Source of the DNA: Nostoc sp. LEGE 12450
Lineage (GTDB): Bacteria; Cyanobacteriota; Cyanobacteriia; Cyanobacteriales; Nostocaceae
Assembly (NCBI RefSeq): GCF_015206895.1
Contig: NZ_JADEXU010000045.1
Coordinates: 1-50,010, forward strand
Length of the DNA: 50,010 nucleotides
Direction of reading: 5' to 3'
In this document: positions 8,920-16,870 of the stretch, piece by piece
Position numbering within the stretch: position 1 is the stretch's first letter
How the letters are laid out: the number at the start of each line of letters is the position of its first letter
Notes under the pieces: generated by a model
The model's input: only the letters and a program-made list of their open reading frames with translations
Database searches by the model: none
What the model was told of the DNA's origin: nothing
Made by a program: the position numbers and the translations under genes

Positions 8920-11544
8920 ATGAAAAGCGATCGCCTCTCTTCCCCTTCTTCTCTTCAACGTCCTGAACTACTTGCGCCAGCAGGTAATTGGGAATGTGCT
9001 AAAGCTGCTGTGGAAAATGGGGCAGATGCGATTTACTTCGGTTTGGATCGCTTCAACGCCAGAATGCGGGCAGAAAATTTTACTGAGGCAGACTTACCCC
9101 AATTGATGACATTTCTGCACCGTCGCGGTGTAAAGGGTTATGTCACCGTCAACACACTCATATTTCCCAAAGAATTAGCAGAAGCGCAGCAATATCTCCG
9201 CACAATTATTGCCGCAGGTGTGGATGCCGTCATTGTTCAAGATGTCGGAATTTGTCGTCTCATCCGTCACCTCTCGCCTGATTTTCCTATCCATGCTTCC
9301 ACCCAAATGACCATCACCAGTGCGGCTGGGGTGGAATTTGCTAAGTCTCTTGGCTGTCAATTGGTGGTGCTGGCGCGTGAATGTTCTCTCCAGGAAATCA
9401 ATAAAATTCAGCAGCAGATTGCCCAACAAGAAACTTCGCTGCCCTTGGAAGTCTTTGTTCACGGTGCTTTGTGCGTGGCGTATTCCGGTCAGTGTTTGAC
9501 TAGCGAGGCTTTAGGCGGACGTTCTGCTAACCGAGGAGAATGTGCCCAAGCTTGCCGGATGCCCTACGATTTAATCGCTGATGGGGAAGTTGTAAATTTA
9601 AAAGAACGCAAATATTTACTCAGTCCTCAAGACTTGGCAGGGTTAGATGTTTTGCCCGATTTGGTGAAATCAGGAGTAACTTGTCTCAAAATTGAAGGTC
9701 GCCTAAAAGCTCCAGAGTATGTTGCTAATGTCACCCGTGTTTATCGGCAAGCCCTAGATCGGGTGATGGAGGAATTGGAAAGACCTAACCCCCTAACCCC
9801 CTTCCCTACAAGGGAAGGGGGAATAAAGGCTCCCCTCTGCGTTTCAGAGAGAGGTTGGGGGAGAGGTCAATTAGATCAAAAACACTACAACCTAGAAATG
9901 GCATTTTCTCGCGGACTCTACACGGGCTGGTTTGGCGGGATTAATAATCAGGAACTAGTTCACGCCCGCTTTGGTAAAAAACGTGGGGTTTATTTAGGTG
10001 AAGTTACCCGCATCCACAACGAACAGGTGACAGTCAAATTGGAAGCGCCTGTAAAACCAGGGGATGGAATTGTATTTGACTGCGGTCATCCAGAAGCGAA
10101 GGAAGAAGGCGGCCGGGTTTATGCTGTGGTGTCTAAGGGTAAAGAAGCAATGCTGACCTTTGGACGAAATGACTTGAACCTGCGCCGAGTGCATATAGGC
10201 GATCGCATTTGGAAAACCAGCGATCCCGAACTCGATAAGCAACTGCGTCAAAGTTTTGCAGGCGAGAACCCACAATTTCAGCGTCCCATTGATGTTGAGG
10301 TTCATGGAGAAATTGGTCAGCCATTGATTGCGATCGCCCGCGATCGACTCGGTAATATTGTCCAGGTAGAATCTGCAATTTCTCTAGTGGAGGCGCATAC
10401 TAAACCCTTAGATACAGAACGTTTACAAGAACAATTCGGTCGTCTCGGTAACACGCCTTTCGTTTTGGAAAAACTAACCAACCACCTCAGCACTTCCCTT
10501 ATGCTGCCCGTAAGTGAGTTGAACCGGATGAGGCGCGAAATTGTGGTGCAGTTGGAAGAATTGCGAAGTCAACCTAAACGTTGGCAGTTACGTTCTGATG
10601 TCTCTTTTCAAGACTTACTCCCCTCATCATCTTCCTTATCCCTCTCTTCTCCTTCACTGATCGTCTTAGTACGAAACCTCAAGCAACTCCAAGCCGCTCT
10701 CAAAGCTGGTATTGAAACACTTTACTGTGAATTTGAAGATCCCCGCGCCTATCGAGAAGCGGTGCAAATCGTTCGCCAACAACAGCAAAAAAACAAAGCA
10801 GACAATTCTTCACTTTTAACTGATAATTCAGCACTCCCCACAATCTGGGTTGCACCACCCCGAATTACCAAACCTGGAGAAAATTGGATTTTGCAGCAGG
10901 TACGTGCCTGTGAAGCAGATGGCTATCTGATACGGAACTATGACCAATTGCAATTCTTTGCTCAAGACCGTTGTATTGGAGATTTTTCGCTCAACGTTGC
11001 TAACCCCTTAACGGCAGACTACTTTCAGCAACGCTTTGCTTTAGAACGGTTGACGGCATCTTATGACCTGAATATTACCCAACTGCAAGACCTGCTCACC
11101 AGTTGTCCACCCCAGTGGTTTGAGGTGACAATCCATCAACATATACCGATGTTCCACATGGAACACTGCGTATTCTGTGCTTTTCTATCGACAGGTACAG
11201 ATCATACTAACTGTGGGCGACCTTGTGAAAAGCAGGAAGTAAAATTAAAAGATCGTGTAGGCAGCGAACATATCCTCAAAGCAGATGTAGGTTGCCGCAA
11301 CACTGTATTTAACGGCACAGCCCAAACGGGAGCCGAGTATGTACAGCGTTTGATAAATTTGGGATTACGTCACTTTCGTATCGAGTTTGTAAATGAAACC
11401 CCTGACCAAGTGACTAAAATAATACATCGCTACCGTCAATTGTTGCAAGGTGAAATTACAGGTTCCCAACTATGGCGTGAGTTGAAGCTGCAAAATCAAT
11501 TGGGCGTAACTCGTGGCCCTATGGGAGTATCTGCATTGCGGTGA
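8920..11544 (+). CDS. U32 peptidase-family protein (RlhA/TrhP-like RNA hydroxylation type)
   Basis: 874 residues. The N-terminal half is a U32 domain (PELLAPAGNWECAKAAVENGADAIYFG) with a cysteine cluster in QCLTSEALGGRSANRGECAQACR. The middle has a DUF3656-like part (KRGVYLGEVTRIH), as in E. coli RlhA (YdcP). A second cysteine set, HCVFC ... CGRPCE ... GCRN, lies near the C terminus. E. coli members install 5-hydroxyl groups on 23S rRNA or tRNA; an RNA-hydroxylation role is inferred by family. The ATG at 8920 is well placed. Two odd insertions are visible: an 87-base palindromic element in frame at 9782-9868, and Ser-rich low-complexity linkers at about 10615-10660 and 10800-10845 that resemble intergenic sequence captured in frame. 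Confidence 0.88.
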   Translation: MKSDRLSSPSSLQRPELLAPAGNWECAKAAVENGADAIYFGLDRFNARMRAENFTEADLPQLMTFLHRRGVKGYVTVNTLIFPKELAEAQQYLRTIIAAGVDAVIVQDVGICRLIRHLSPDFPIHASTQMTITSAAGVEFAKSLGCQLVVLARECSLQEINKIQQQIAQQETSLPLEVFVHGALCVAYSGQCLTSEALGGRSANRGECAQACRMPYDLIADGEVVNLKERKYLLSPQDLAGLDVLPDLVKSGVTCLKIEGRLKAPEYVANVTRVYRQALDRVMEELERPNPLTPFPTREGGIKAPLCVSERGWGRGQLDQKHYNLEMAFSRGLYTGWFGGINNQELVHARFGKKRGVYLGEVTRIHNEQVTVKLEAPVKPGDGIVFDCGHPEAKEEGGRVYAVVSKGKEAMLTFGRNDLNLRRVHIGDRIWKTSDPELDKQLRQSFAGENPQFQRPIDVEVHGEIGQPLIAIARDRLGNIVQVESAISLVEAHTKPLDTERLQEQFGRLGNTPFVLEKLTNHLSTSLMLPVSELNRMRREIVVQLEELRSQPKRWQLRSDVSFQDLLPSSSSLSLSSPSLIVLVRNLKQLQAALKAGIETLYCEFEDPRAYREAVQIVRQQQQKNKADNSSLLTDNSALPTIWVAPPRITKPGENWILQQVRACEADGYLIRNYDQLQFFAQDRCIGDFSLNVANPLTADYFQQRFALERLTASYDLNITQLQDLLTSCPPQWFEVTIHQHIPMFHMEHCVFCAFLSTGTDHTNCGRPCEKQEVKLKDRVGSEHILKADVGCRNTVFNGTAQTGAEYVQRLINLGLRHFRIEFVNETPDQVTKIIHRYRQLLQGEITGSQLWRELKLQNQLGVTRGPMGVSALR
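9782..9868. repeat. 87-bp palindromic element inserted in frame in the U32 gene
   Basis: Outer arms GACCTAACCCCC and GGGGGAGAGGTC pair imperfectly. Inside is an 11-bp hairpin, CCCCCTTCCCT-ACA-AGGGAAGGGGG. The length is exactly 29 codons and the reading frame is kept, adding a segment containing PNPLTPFPTREGG. I recall this sequence type as a frequent Nostoc repeat; that is from memory. Confidence 0.8.
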
Positions 11545-11557
11545 TAATTCATTTTAT

Positions 11558-11786
11558 GGCGTTGCTGAATTCAGGTATAAAATCAATTCGCAATTAAACT
11601 AAGCCACCCACTAGGGGTGGGGTTTCAACCTACCTTGCGATACAAAGATTTTTTCACCCACTAGGGGCGAGGTTTTGAACCTTTACTTTTTCGATAAAAA
11701 TGATTTTGCGTGATTTCAAAACCCTTGTAGAGACGTTGCAATGCAACGTCTCTACACCAAGATTCATATATCTAATCAGCAACGCC
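11558..11786. mobile_element. 229-bp MITE with terminal inverted repeats and 8-bp target duplication
   Basis: Starts GGCGTTGCTGA (11558-11568) and ends TCAGCAACGCC (11776-11786), perfect 11-bp inverted ends with weaker pairing beyond. It is flanked on both sides by the direct repeat CATTTTAT (11550-11557 and 11787-11794). There is no transposase inside. It carries two direct repeats of a CACCCACTAGGGG hairpin motif (about 11605-11630 and 11655-11681) and a 15-bp palindrome at 11726-11756. It inserted within a dozen bases of the U32 stop codon. The parent IS family cannot be named from this sequence alone. Confidence 0.85.
11726..11756. repeat. Perfect palindrome, TGTAGAGACG family, copy A
   Basis: TGTAGAGACGTTGCA, one spacer base, then its exact reverse complement. 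Related, less perfect copies are at 24636-24665, 41186-41209 and about 49788-49816. It lies inside the MITE. Confidence 0.85.
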
Positions 11787-11855
11787 CATTTTATGAATAC
11801 CCAGCTTTGGAAAGTGCTTTAGCTATTACGCCGTAAGCCTCCCGGAGAGACAGGT

Positions 11856-11981
11856 ATGACCAAATGGATTCAGATGTTCGCTAGTCATTTTTTCGTAGGA
11901 CTGTCTGGTGAGCAACAAATACAATTAATTCGCGTCGTGGAGGAATATCTCAAGCCGACGTTGTATCAACAAGGAAGTTAA
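11856..11981 (+). CDS. Possible 41-residue small protein
   Basis: An ATG with a GGAG about eleven bases upstream opens a 41-codon frame beginning MTKWIQMFASHFFVG and ending YQQGS. It is amphipathic with an acidic and basic C-terminal half (EQQIQLIRVVEEYLK). I do not recognise it. It lies between the MITE and a secreted unknown protein, in a stretch otherwise without genes (11545-12074). It may be a real small gene or the worn end of a longer one. Confidence 0.3.
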   Translation: MTKWIQMFASHFFVGLSGEQQIQLIRVVEEYLKPTLYQQGS

Positions 11982-12074
11982 ACATTCGGACTATCGAATA
12001 ATTCGCATCGTTGCCATTAAGGTTTAAATTGTGCGGATTTTTACTAATGCCTTAATTACGAATTAGTATCAGCT

Positions 12075-12656
12075 ATGCATATACCTAAATTGTGCGATCG
12101 CCCTACAGCCCCTTGGACATCCTACGGCAGGTGTTGGCGCAGCGATCGCCAAACATCATTTTCATTACTACTAACCATTGCCCTCACCACTTTACTAATC
12201 CCGTCGCCCTCGCTAGCACAAACCCGCTCTATACCCTCGCCTTCGAGTGCGCCTTTAGAACTAGACTTATTGACCAAGCCAAAAGACTATGTAATCACAG
12301 CTAACACCATTCATCCAGAAGGATTAACTGTTCCGAGTTTATGGTGGGCACAACAAAACTCTGAGAAAAAACTGTTAGATAATTGGATAGCATATCCAGC
12401 CTCTGGCAAGGAACCTGCACGAGTAGACTTGATCGTGAATCAGCAAATTTGGAGCTTACTAGAGTATATAGAGCGCTACGACTTCGTAAATCGCTTAGGT
12501 AGCGCTGCACGTAACTTTGGTTACAATGTCCGGGTATTTAACTATCAAAAGGAACCCTTAGCAACTTATACTTGCAACTTTAGTACAAGTCCAGCTTTAT
12601 GCAGTATACAAACAACTGTTAAGAACAAGATAGGCTTACAGCGTTCTCTCCAGTAA
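12075..12656 (+). CDS. Secreted protein of unknown function
   Basis: 193 residues. A basic N terminus (to about residue 25) leads to a hydrophobic stretch LLLTIALTTLLIP and a likely signal-peptidase site after SPSLA (about residue 48). The mature part of about 145 residues has no motif I can name; it includes VPSLWWAQQN, IWSLLEYIERYDFVNRLGSAARNFGYNVRVFN and two late cysteines (CNFSTSPALC) that could form a disulfide. The compact alpha/beta look and export suggest a periplasmic role. It converges on the binding-protein gene across an inverted repeat at 12661-12700. The first 25 residues are unusually long for a signal peptide, so a later start is possible. Confidence 0.75.
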   Translation: MHIPKLCDRPTAPWTSYGRCWRSDRQTSFSLLLTIALTTLLIPSPSLAQTRSIPSPSSAPLELDLLTKPKDYVITANTIHPEGLTVPSLWWAQQNSEKKLLDNWIAYPASGKEPARVDLIVNQQIWSLLEYIERYDFVNRLGSAARNFGYNVRVFNYQKEPLATYTCNFSTSPALCSIQTTVKNKIGLQRSLQ

Positions 12657-12660
12657 ATAG

Positions 12661-12700
12661 TTAGGAGTTAGAGGGAAAAATTATCGCCCTTACCTCCTAA
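12661..12700. terminator. Inverted repeat between convergent genes
   Basis: TTAGGAG (12661-12667) pairs with CTCCTAA (12694-12700), and AGGG (12672-12675) pairs with CCCT (12687-12690) inside. It sits between two convergent stop codons, so a bidirectional terminator is likely. The sequence also resembles degenerate STRR-type text. Confidence 0.45.
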
Positions 12701-12716
12701 TTCGCACAATGCCCAA

Positions 12717-13895
12717 TTAAACCTTCATTTTGGCGAACAAAGACTCGTATTGTTTTATTGCAGATGGCGGTAAGGGAAGCAAAAATTCACTTTTATCTAA
12801 AACTTCGCGTAGGCCTAGCCCGTCGTAGACATCGCTCTGTAACAAACTCCGTAATGGTTCTTGGATTTCGGAAGCGGCAATATTTGTAGAAATTGGCGAA
12901 TTACTTTTAGTCAGCACTGAAATTTGTTTAGCTGTACTTGGTTGCCAACAAAAATCAATCCATTGATCTGATAAAGTACCCTTATCAATACCTGCGGGAC
13001 GCACCCACAAGTCCGCCCATATTGCTGTTCCTGAGTGGGGTATAACTGCGCCAAGTTGCGGATAACGTCCTAAAACTTGCACTACATCACTTGACCAACC
13101 AACCGCTAGCCAAGTGTCTCCCATAATTAAAGGTTCTAAGTAGTTATCGGAACTGTAGAACTTCACCTGTTGGTTTAATGTCTGTAATTCTTTTTCCAAG
13201 TTTGGTACTTGGTCAAGATTCTCTATATTGTAAGATTTTCCTAGCTTCTTTAAGACCAGACCAATAACTTCTCGTGGTTGATTAAGTAGGGAAATGCGCT
13301 GCTGCATTCCATCTCGCCACAAATCACTCCAATCTTTGGGTGTCCAACCCAATTCTTGCAACTTGTCACGGTTATAAACAATCACCGTGGTACCCCACCG
13401 ATAAGGCGCACCCCACACCTTCCCTTGAGTATCCAAGTTACCTTGGTCGTCGCGTGTTACTAATTTTTTCCACTTTTCATCTAAAGCAGACCATTGCTTT
13501 AATTGGTTTCCCTGTAACTCTTGGAGTGGTTGAATCAGTTTCTGCTCAATAGCTGCTTTTAGCCAGTAATCTCCCAATGTCACGAGGTCTGCATCAGCCG
13601 TTTTTTGACCTTGCCTAAAGGGTATAAAGCGACTCCATCCTTGCTCATCGGTGGCTTTTGGTTTTTTCTGCCAATTTTGTAATTGCTGAAATAAATCCTC
13701 TATCTGCTCGACTGGGGCAAACTTTAACTGCACCTGTTGCTGCAAACCTTTGTGGAACTGATTCACCACCTGACCAGGTATAGAACCTTTTAATAACTGT
13801 ACTTTTAGTTGCGTCTGCCTGTTTCCACCACAGCCAAAAAGCAGTTGTGAAAGTGCCAGTGTGCTTGTACCGAGCAAAAAAGACCGTCGATCCAT
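12717..13895 (-). CDS. Polyamine-type ABC transporter substrate-binding lipoprotein
   Basis: 392 residues, class-2 periplasmic binding fold (SBP_bac family), closest in pattern to PotD/PotF spermidine-putrescine binders. The N terminus MDRRSFLLGTSTLALSQ with a twin-Arg-like start leads to the lipobox LLFGC (about residues 18-22), so it should be lipid-anchored outside the membrane. Inner segments VWGAPYRWGTTVIVYNRDKL, GDTWLAVGWSSDVVQ and VIPHSGTAIWADLWVRPAG fit the ligand-cleft strands of this group. No permease or ATPase gene is adjacent, so the ligand is unproved. Near the C terminus, 29 bases (12807-12835) equal a dispersed repeat and code for SDVYDGLGLRE in frame. Confidence 0.85.
   Translation of the reverse strand: MDRRSFLLGTSTLALSQLLFGCGGNRQTQLKVQLLKGSIPGQVVNQFHKGLQQQVQLKFAPVEQIEDLFQQLQNWQKKPKATDEQGWSRFIPFRQGQKTADADLVTLGDYWLKAAIEQKLIQPLQELQGNQLKQWSALDEKWKKLVTRDDQGNLDTQGKVWGAPYRWGTTVIVYNRDKLQELGWTPKDWSDLWRDGMQQRISLLNQPREVIGLVLKKLGKSYNIENLDQVPNLEKELQTLNQQVKFYSSDNYLEPLIMGDTWLAVGWSSDVVQVLGRYPQLGAVIPHSGTAIWADLWVRPAGIDKGTLSDQWIDFCWQPSTAKQISVLTKSNSPISTNIAASEIQEPLRSLLQSDVYDGLGLREVLDKSEFLLPLPPSAIKQYESLFAKMKV
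12807..12835 (-). repeat. 29-bp dispersed repeat in frame in the binding-protein gene
   Basis: On the minus strand it reads GCGATGTCTACGA then CGGGCTAGGCCTACGC. The same sequence, split by 23 bases, is at 7830-7881. Here it contributes codons for DVYDGLGLRE without breaking the frame. Confidence 0.75.
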
Positions 13896-13998
13896 TGATT
13901 TTGGATTTAAGATTTTTGATTATACCTAATATTAAGCAGAGATTCACCAGAGGCTGACTAGGTGAAAAAGTGGAATTGGAAAATTATTGGAGTTTTCT

Positions 13999-14178
13999 GT
14001 GGTTAATACCGATAATTTGAAATATTTGACTCAAAATAGCAACTTTAGCAGCAAATTGCTGCCTAAAGATGAATTTATCTCCATAAATTTCATTAGTGGT
14101 ACTTGTAGTCAAACTTTACCTACATTTAGAAATAATGATTTAAATGTCACATTTGCACCAAAAATTATCAATACTTAA
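13999..14178 (+). CDS. Possible small protein, 59 residues
   Basis: A GTG at 13999 with GGAG six bases upstream opens MVNTDNLKYLTQNSNFSSKLL and ends at 14178 after APKIINT. It contains no recognised motif, no membrane segment and is Asn/Ser/Thr-rich. It precedes the coiled-coil gene by 73 bases on the same strand. The ribosome-binding site is the main support. It could equally be chance open sequence. Confidence 0.35.
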   Translation: MVNTDNLKYLTQNSNFSSKLLPKDEFISINFISGTCSQTLPTFRNNDLNVTFAPKIINT

Positions 14179-14251
14179 ATAATCCATAAGTATCGTTAAG
14201 ATTGGGAGTAAATTGAATAACATATAGAAAATGTACGGATAAAGGTATTAA

Positions 14252-14620
14252 ATGGAGCTATTACAGCAGCAGATCCTGACTTTAAGCGAAAAACTGGATG
14301 CCATTTGTCAAGTGATTGAGCAACTTGATGCTAAAGTCACTCGAACTTTCTCAGAGTGTTCTATAGCAAATACACAAACAAAGGATAATTATCAGGAAAA
14401 TGGTGCGGCTGGAGGCTATCAGCTCAGACGTATCAGTTTAAATCCAGAAATGGAACACAAGGATGTATTAACAGATGGTATTTATCTAGATATGCATCGT
14501 CAAAGTGGAGATAACATAACACCAGAAATTCAAATACAACGACTAACAGCGCAGTTAACAGCAGCATACAATCGCATTGCTGCCTTGGAAGAACAATTAC
14601 TTAGAGAAAGAATTCATTAA
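14252..14620 (+). CDS. Small coiled-coil protein of unknown function
   Basis: 122 residues, no recognised domain. The N-terminal 35 residues (MELLQQQILTLSEKLDAICQ...) and the C-terminal 30 (IQRLTAQLTAAYNRIAALEEQLLRE) have heptad spacing of Leu/Ile typical of coiled coils. The middle is polar and probably disordered. The ATG is followed directly by the helix. Two short helices separated by a flexible loop suggest a homodimer or a partner-binding protein. It is followed by a hairpin at 14762-14793 and converges on the cobT-like operon. Confidence 0.7.
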   Translation: MELLQQQILTLSEKLDAICQVIEQLDAKVTRTFSECSIANTQTKDNYQENGAAGGYQLRRISLNPEMEHKDVLTDGIYLDMHRQSGDNITPEIQIQRLTAQLTAAYNRIAALEEQLLRERIH

Positions 14621-14761
14621 ATTTAACCTGAGTTCAACGAATTAAAAAATGCCTGGAGGTATGGAAGTCAAGCCTTTAGGCTCAGTATCAAGTGATGGTT
14701 TTGTGGGCATATATTTAAGTATAAGCAACTAATCTAGCTATCAAATTGATGAAAAGCAAAA

Positions 14762-14793
14762 CACACTATTACGTAAATATATGTAATAGTGTG
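14762..14793. terminator. Perfect 11-bp hairpin between convergent genes
   Basis: CACACTATTAC (14762-14772), a 10-base loop, then GTAATAGTGTG (14783-14793). It lies in the 280-base gap between two convergent stop codons. There is no T-run, so it may protect 3' ends rather than terminate by itself. Confidence 0.5.
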
Positions 14794-14901
14794 ATGTGTA
14801 CTACCGTAAGCTTTTAGTGCATTCCTCACTATGAAAAAAATGGAAGTTTTTAAGAAAGTGCAGAGAGATGCAAATTCCTGACAAATTTAATTCCTTATGA
14901 A

Positions 14902-16074
14902 TTAATGAAATGCTGTACTTAGCCGTTCAAGCTGAGATTCAATAGCTGCTAAAAGTTTATCTTGCTGCCAATTTTGGCTAAGATGGGCGGCTATGCAAGC
15001 TGCCCCAGCACCCATGCCTTCTTTCACAAAGCCCTGCTCATAAGCTCTCAGTTGAGGATAACGAGAATCAGCAAAGCTGAGACCGGTTGCTAATAGGGGA
15101 GGAGTTCTTCCACTCTGAATCAAGTTGCCTTTTTCTAAGCTGAGGGCTAAGTCAACTGTAGCGCCGGTAGGATCTTCTGCTACCCAACGAGTTGTGCCTA
15201 TAACTACTGCTTCTGGTTGCCATGATAAGGCATAAGCTTGAGCGATCGCACTCATCAGAGCATAAACCGCCAGCATTTGCGTCCCACCGGCAAGCATTAC
15301 ACCACAACTACGACTAGCTGCGATCGCCATCCCAGCTACCACCACCTGCATGGGATCGCCCACGGCAGCGACGATTTTTAGAGGATCTGAAGTCATGATT
15401 TGAGATTGAAATATCTCATCCTGCTCACTGCCCCCCATTATCTTCTCTAGCCCTGCTTGCACTAGTGCCCACTTTTGTCCGTGGTTACAAATAGGGTGGC
15501 TACTGTTAACTTTTCCAGCAGCATCTATACCCAAAGCAGTTAAGATTGCCAGGGCAGTTGTAGTACCTCCGACGACGCATTCACCAAAAATCACATAACT
15601 CTGTTGCATATTGGCAGCAAGGCGTTCTCCCCAAAGTAGCCCTTGTTTAAACAAGTGGTGTACCGTTGTAATTTCCATAGCAGCGCCTCCACTTAAACAC
15701 TTAGCAGAAGCGCCACCCAAGTTAATTAATGGCACAGCCGGAGGGTGGGGTAAACCAGCATTAAACAAATTAACTGGTATCTTTAGCGACTCAAAGACAG
15801 CGCGAGAAATCAGCACCGGTGAAGCCCCAGCCGCTAATGGTGGTAAGGGATATTGGGGCTTATGTTCTGGGCCGTAGTACAAAAACTCGGCATCGGCACA
15901 AGCGGTATATTTCCGATCCTCTGGAGTACGACCGGCTGCTGAAATCCCTGGAATTAAACAAGTTTCAGTAAATCCTAAAACACATACAAATGCGGGCAGA
16001 CAACCACGATATCGTCGTAGCCATTCTTCACCTTGTTCTTTTTGGGTATAAATACGAATTTGGGAATTGGGCAT
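14902..16074 (-). CDS. cobT: CobT-like nicotinate-nucleotide phosphoribosyltransferase (UPF0284 type)
   Basis: 390 residues, the usual length. The pattern LINLGGASAKCLSGGAAM, VIFGECVVGGTTTALAILTALGI and SGVMLAGGTQMLAVYAL matches the UPF0284/TIGR00303 group, related to CobT, which activates the lower-ligand base in cobamide synthesis by transfer of ribose phosphate from nicotinate mononucleotide. GECVVGGTTTA is a conserved substrate loop. Cyanobacteria mostly make pseudocobalamin, so the base here may be adenine; that is inference. It is the last gene of a minus-strand set, 42 bases after the DUF2232 gene, and starts at an ATG. Confidence 0.85.
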   Translation of the reverse strand: MPNSQIRIYTQKEQGEEWLRRYRGCLPAFVCVLGFTETCLIPGISAAGRTPEDRKYTACADAEFLYYGPEHKPQYPLPPLAAGASPVLISRAVFESLKIPVNLFNAGLPHPPAVPLINLGGASAKCLSGGAAMEITTVHHLFKQGLLWGERLAANMQQSYVIFGECVVGGTTTALAILTALGIDAAGKVNSSHPICNHGQKWALVQAGLEKIMGGSEQDEIFQSQIMTSDPLKIVAAVGDPMQVVVAGMAIAASRSCGVMLAGGTQMLAVYALMSAIAQAYALSWQPEAVVIGTTRWVAEDPTGATVDLALSLEKGNLIQSGRTPPLLATGLSFADSRYPQLRAYEQGFVKEGMGAGAACIAAHLSQNWQQDKLLAAIESQLERLSTAFH

Positions 16075-16116
16075 TGGGAATTAGTTAGGACTAATTATTT
16101 AACCAAGGACAAATGA

Positions 16117-16857
16117 CTAACCCTCATAATCCATGAGGACTTGTACCCAGCGTGGTGGACGGGGAATGGGGTTGCCCAGGCGGTCAAAAAGAAACCATGC
16201 TGCGAGGTGTACCACAAAAAGGTAGATAAAGTTGTTGAGTAAAATTAGAGCGATCGCTCCCACTTGAATCAAAAACACGCTGGGACTCGCCAATAAACTC
16301 AGCTTCAAAAATACCCACTCAATGAACTCAGTCACTTGGGTAATCACATAAATCCACAGGTCTTCACCCGACAAAACAGACAGCAACCACAGTCTAAAAA
16401 AGACCCCTAAAGTACCCAACAGCGTACCCAAGGTAATAGAAACAATCCAGGGAACACGACGACGATACCATGTCGCTCCCAAAAGCACGCCCATAAACCC
16501 GTAGGGCATGACAAACAGCAAACTACGGGCTGGCCCCATTAGTACAGTCAGCAGTAACCCAGAAGTGAGTGCTGCCATCCATGCCGCACGCTTGCCCCAA
16601 CGCAGATAAACTAGAGCGATGGGAACCGGAAAAAATATCCGTAAAACTGGGCCCAAGGGAAAATAGAAATTAATAAACCAAATTAAGCTAGCAGTACTGG
16701 CTAAAAATGCCGTTTCTACCATCCTCAACGGCGCATCAGCCTTGAGTTGAGGAGGCATTAACTGTTGTTCTTTGTTTAACCAATGATTGTGGGGAGTTGA
16801 AGATTCAGTTGATGGTTCTTCCTCCGGTTCATCTGGCAGAGAATCTAAAATACTCAT
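16117..16857 (-). CDS. DUF2232 family membrane protein
   Basis: About 246 residues. An acidic, Ser/Pro-rich N terminus of about 45 residues precedes five or six membrane segments (ETAFLASTASLIWFINFYF, FFPVPIALVYLRWG, AAWMAALTSGLLLTVLM, IVSITLGTLLGTLGVFF, and a C-terminal pair). The FFPVPIALVYLRWGKRAAW motif is characteristic of DUF2232. The biochemical role is unknown; related proteins resemble substrate-binding subunits of ECF-type transporters or membrane organisers. The frame opens at a TTG (16866), but the ATG at 16857 is preferred. It begins 13 bases after the Crp-type gene stops, so co-transcription is very likely, and is followed by the CobT-like gene. Confidence 0.85.
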   Translation of the reverse strand: MSILDSLPDEPEEEPSTESSTPHNHWLNKEQQLMPPQLKADAPLRMVETAFLASTASLIWFINFYFPLGPVLRIFFPVPIALVYLRWGKRAAWMAALTSGLLLTVLMGPARSLLFVMPYGFMGVLLGATWYRRRVPWIVSITLGTLLGTLGVFFRLWLLSVLSGEDLWIYVITQVTEFIEWVFLKLSLLASPSVFLIQVGAIALILLNNFIYLFVVHLAAWFLFDRLGNPIPRPPRWVQVLMDYEG

Positions 16858-16870
16858 ATTTGACAAGTTC

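Noticed and set aside
11605..11681. Two-repeat CRISPR (CACCCACTAGGGG repeats with a 24-base gap)
   Set aside because: Only two units, both inside the MITE, and differing in sequence; no cas genes.
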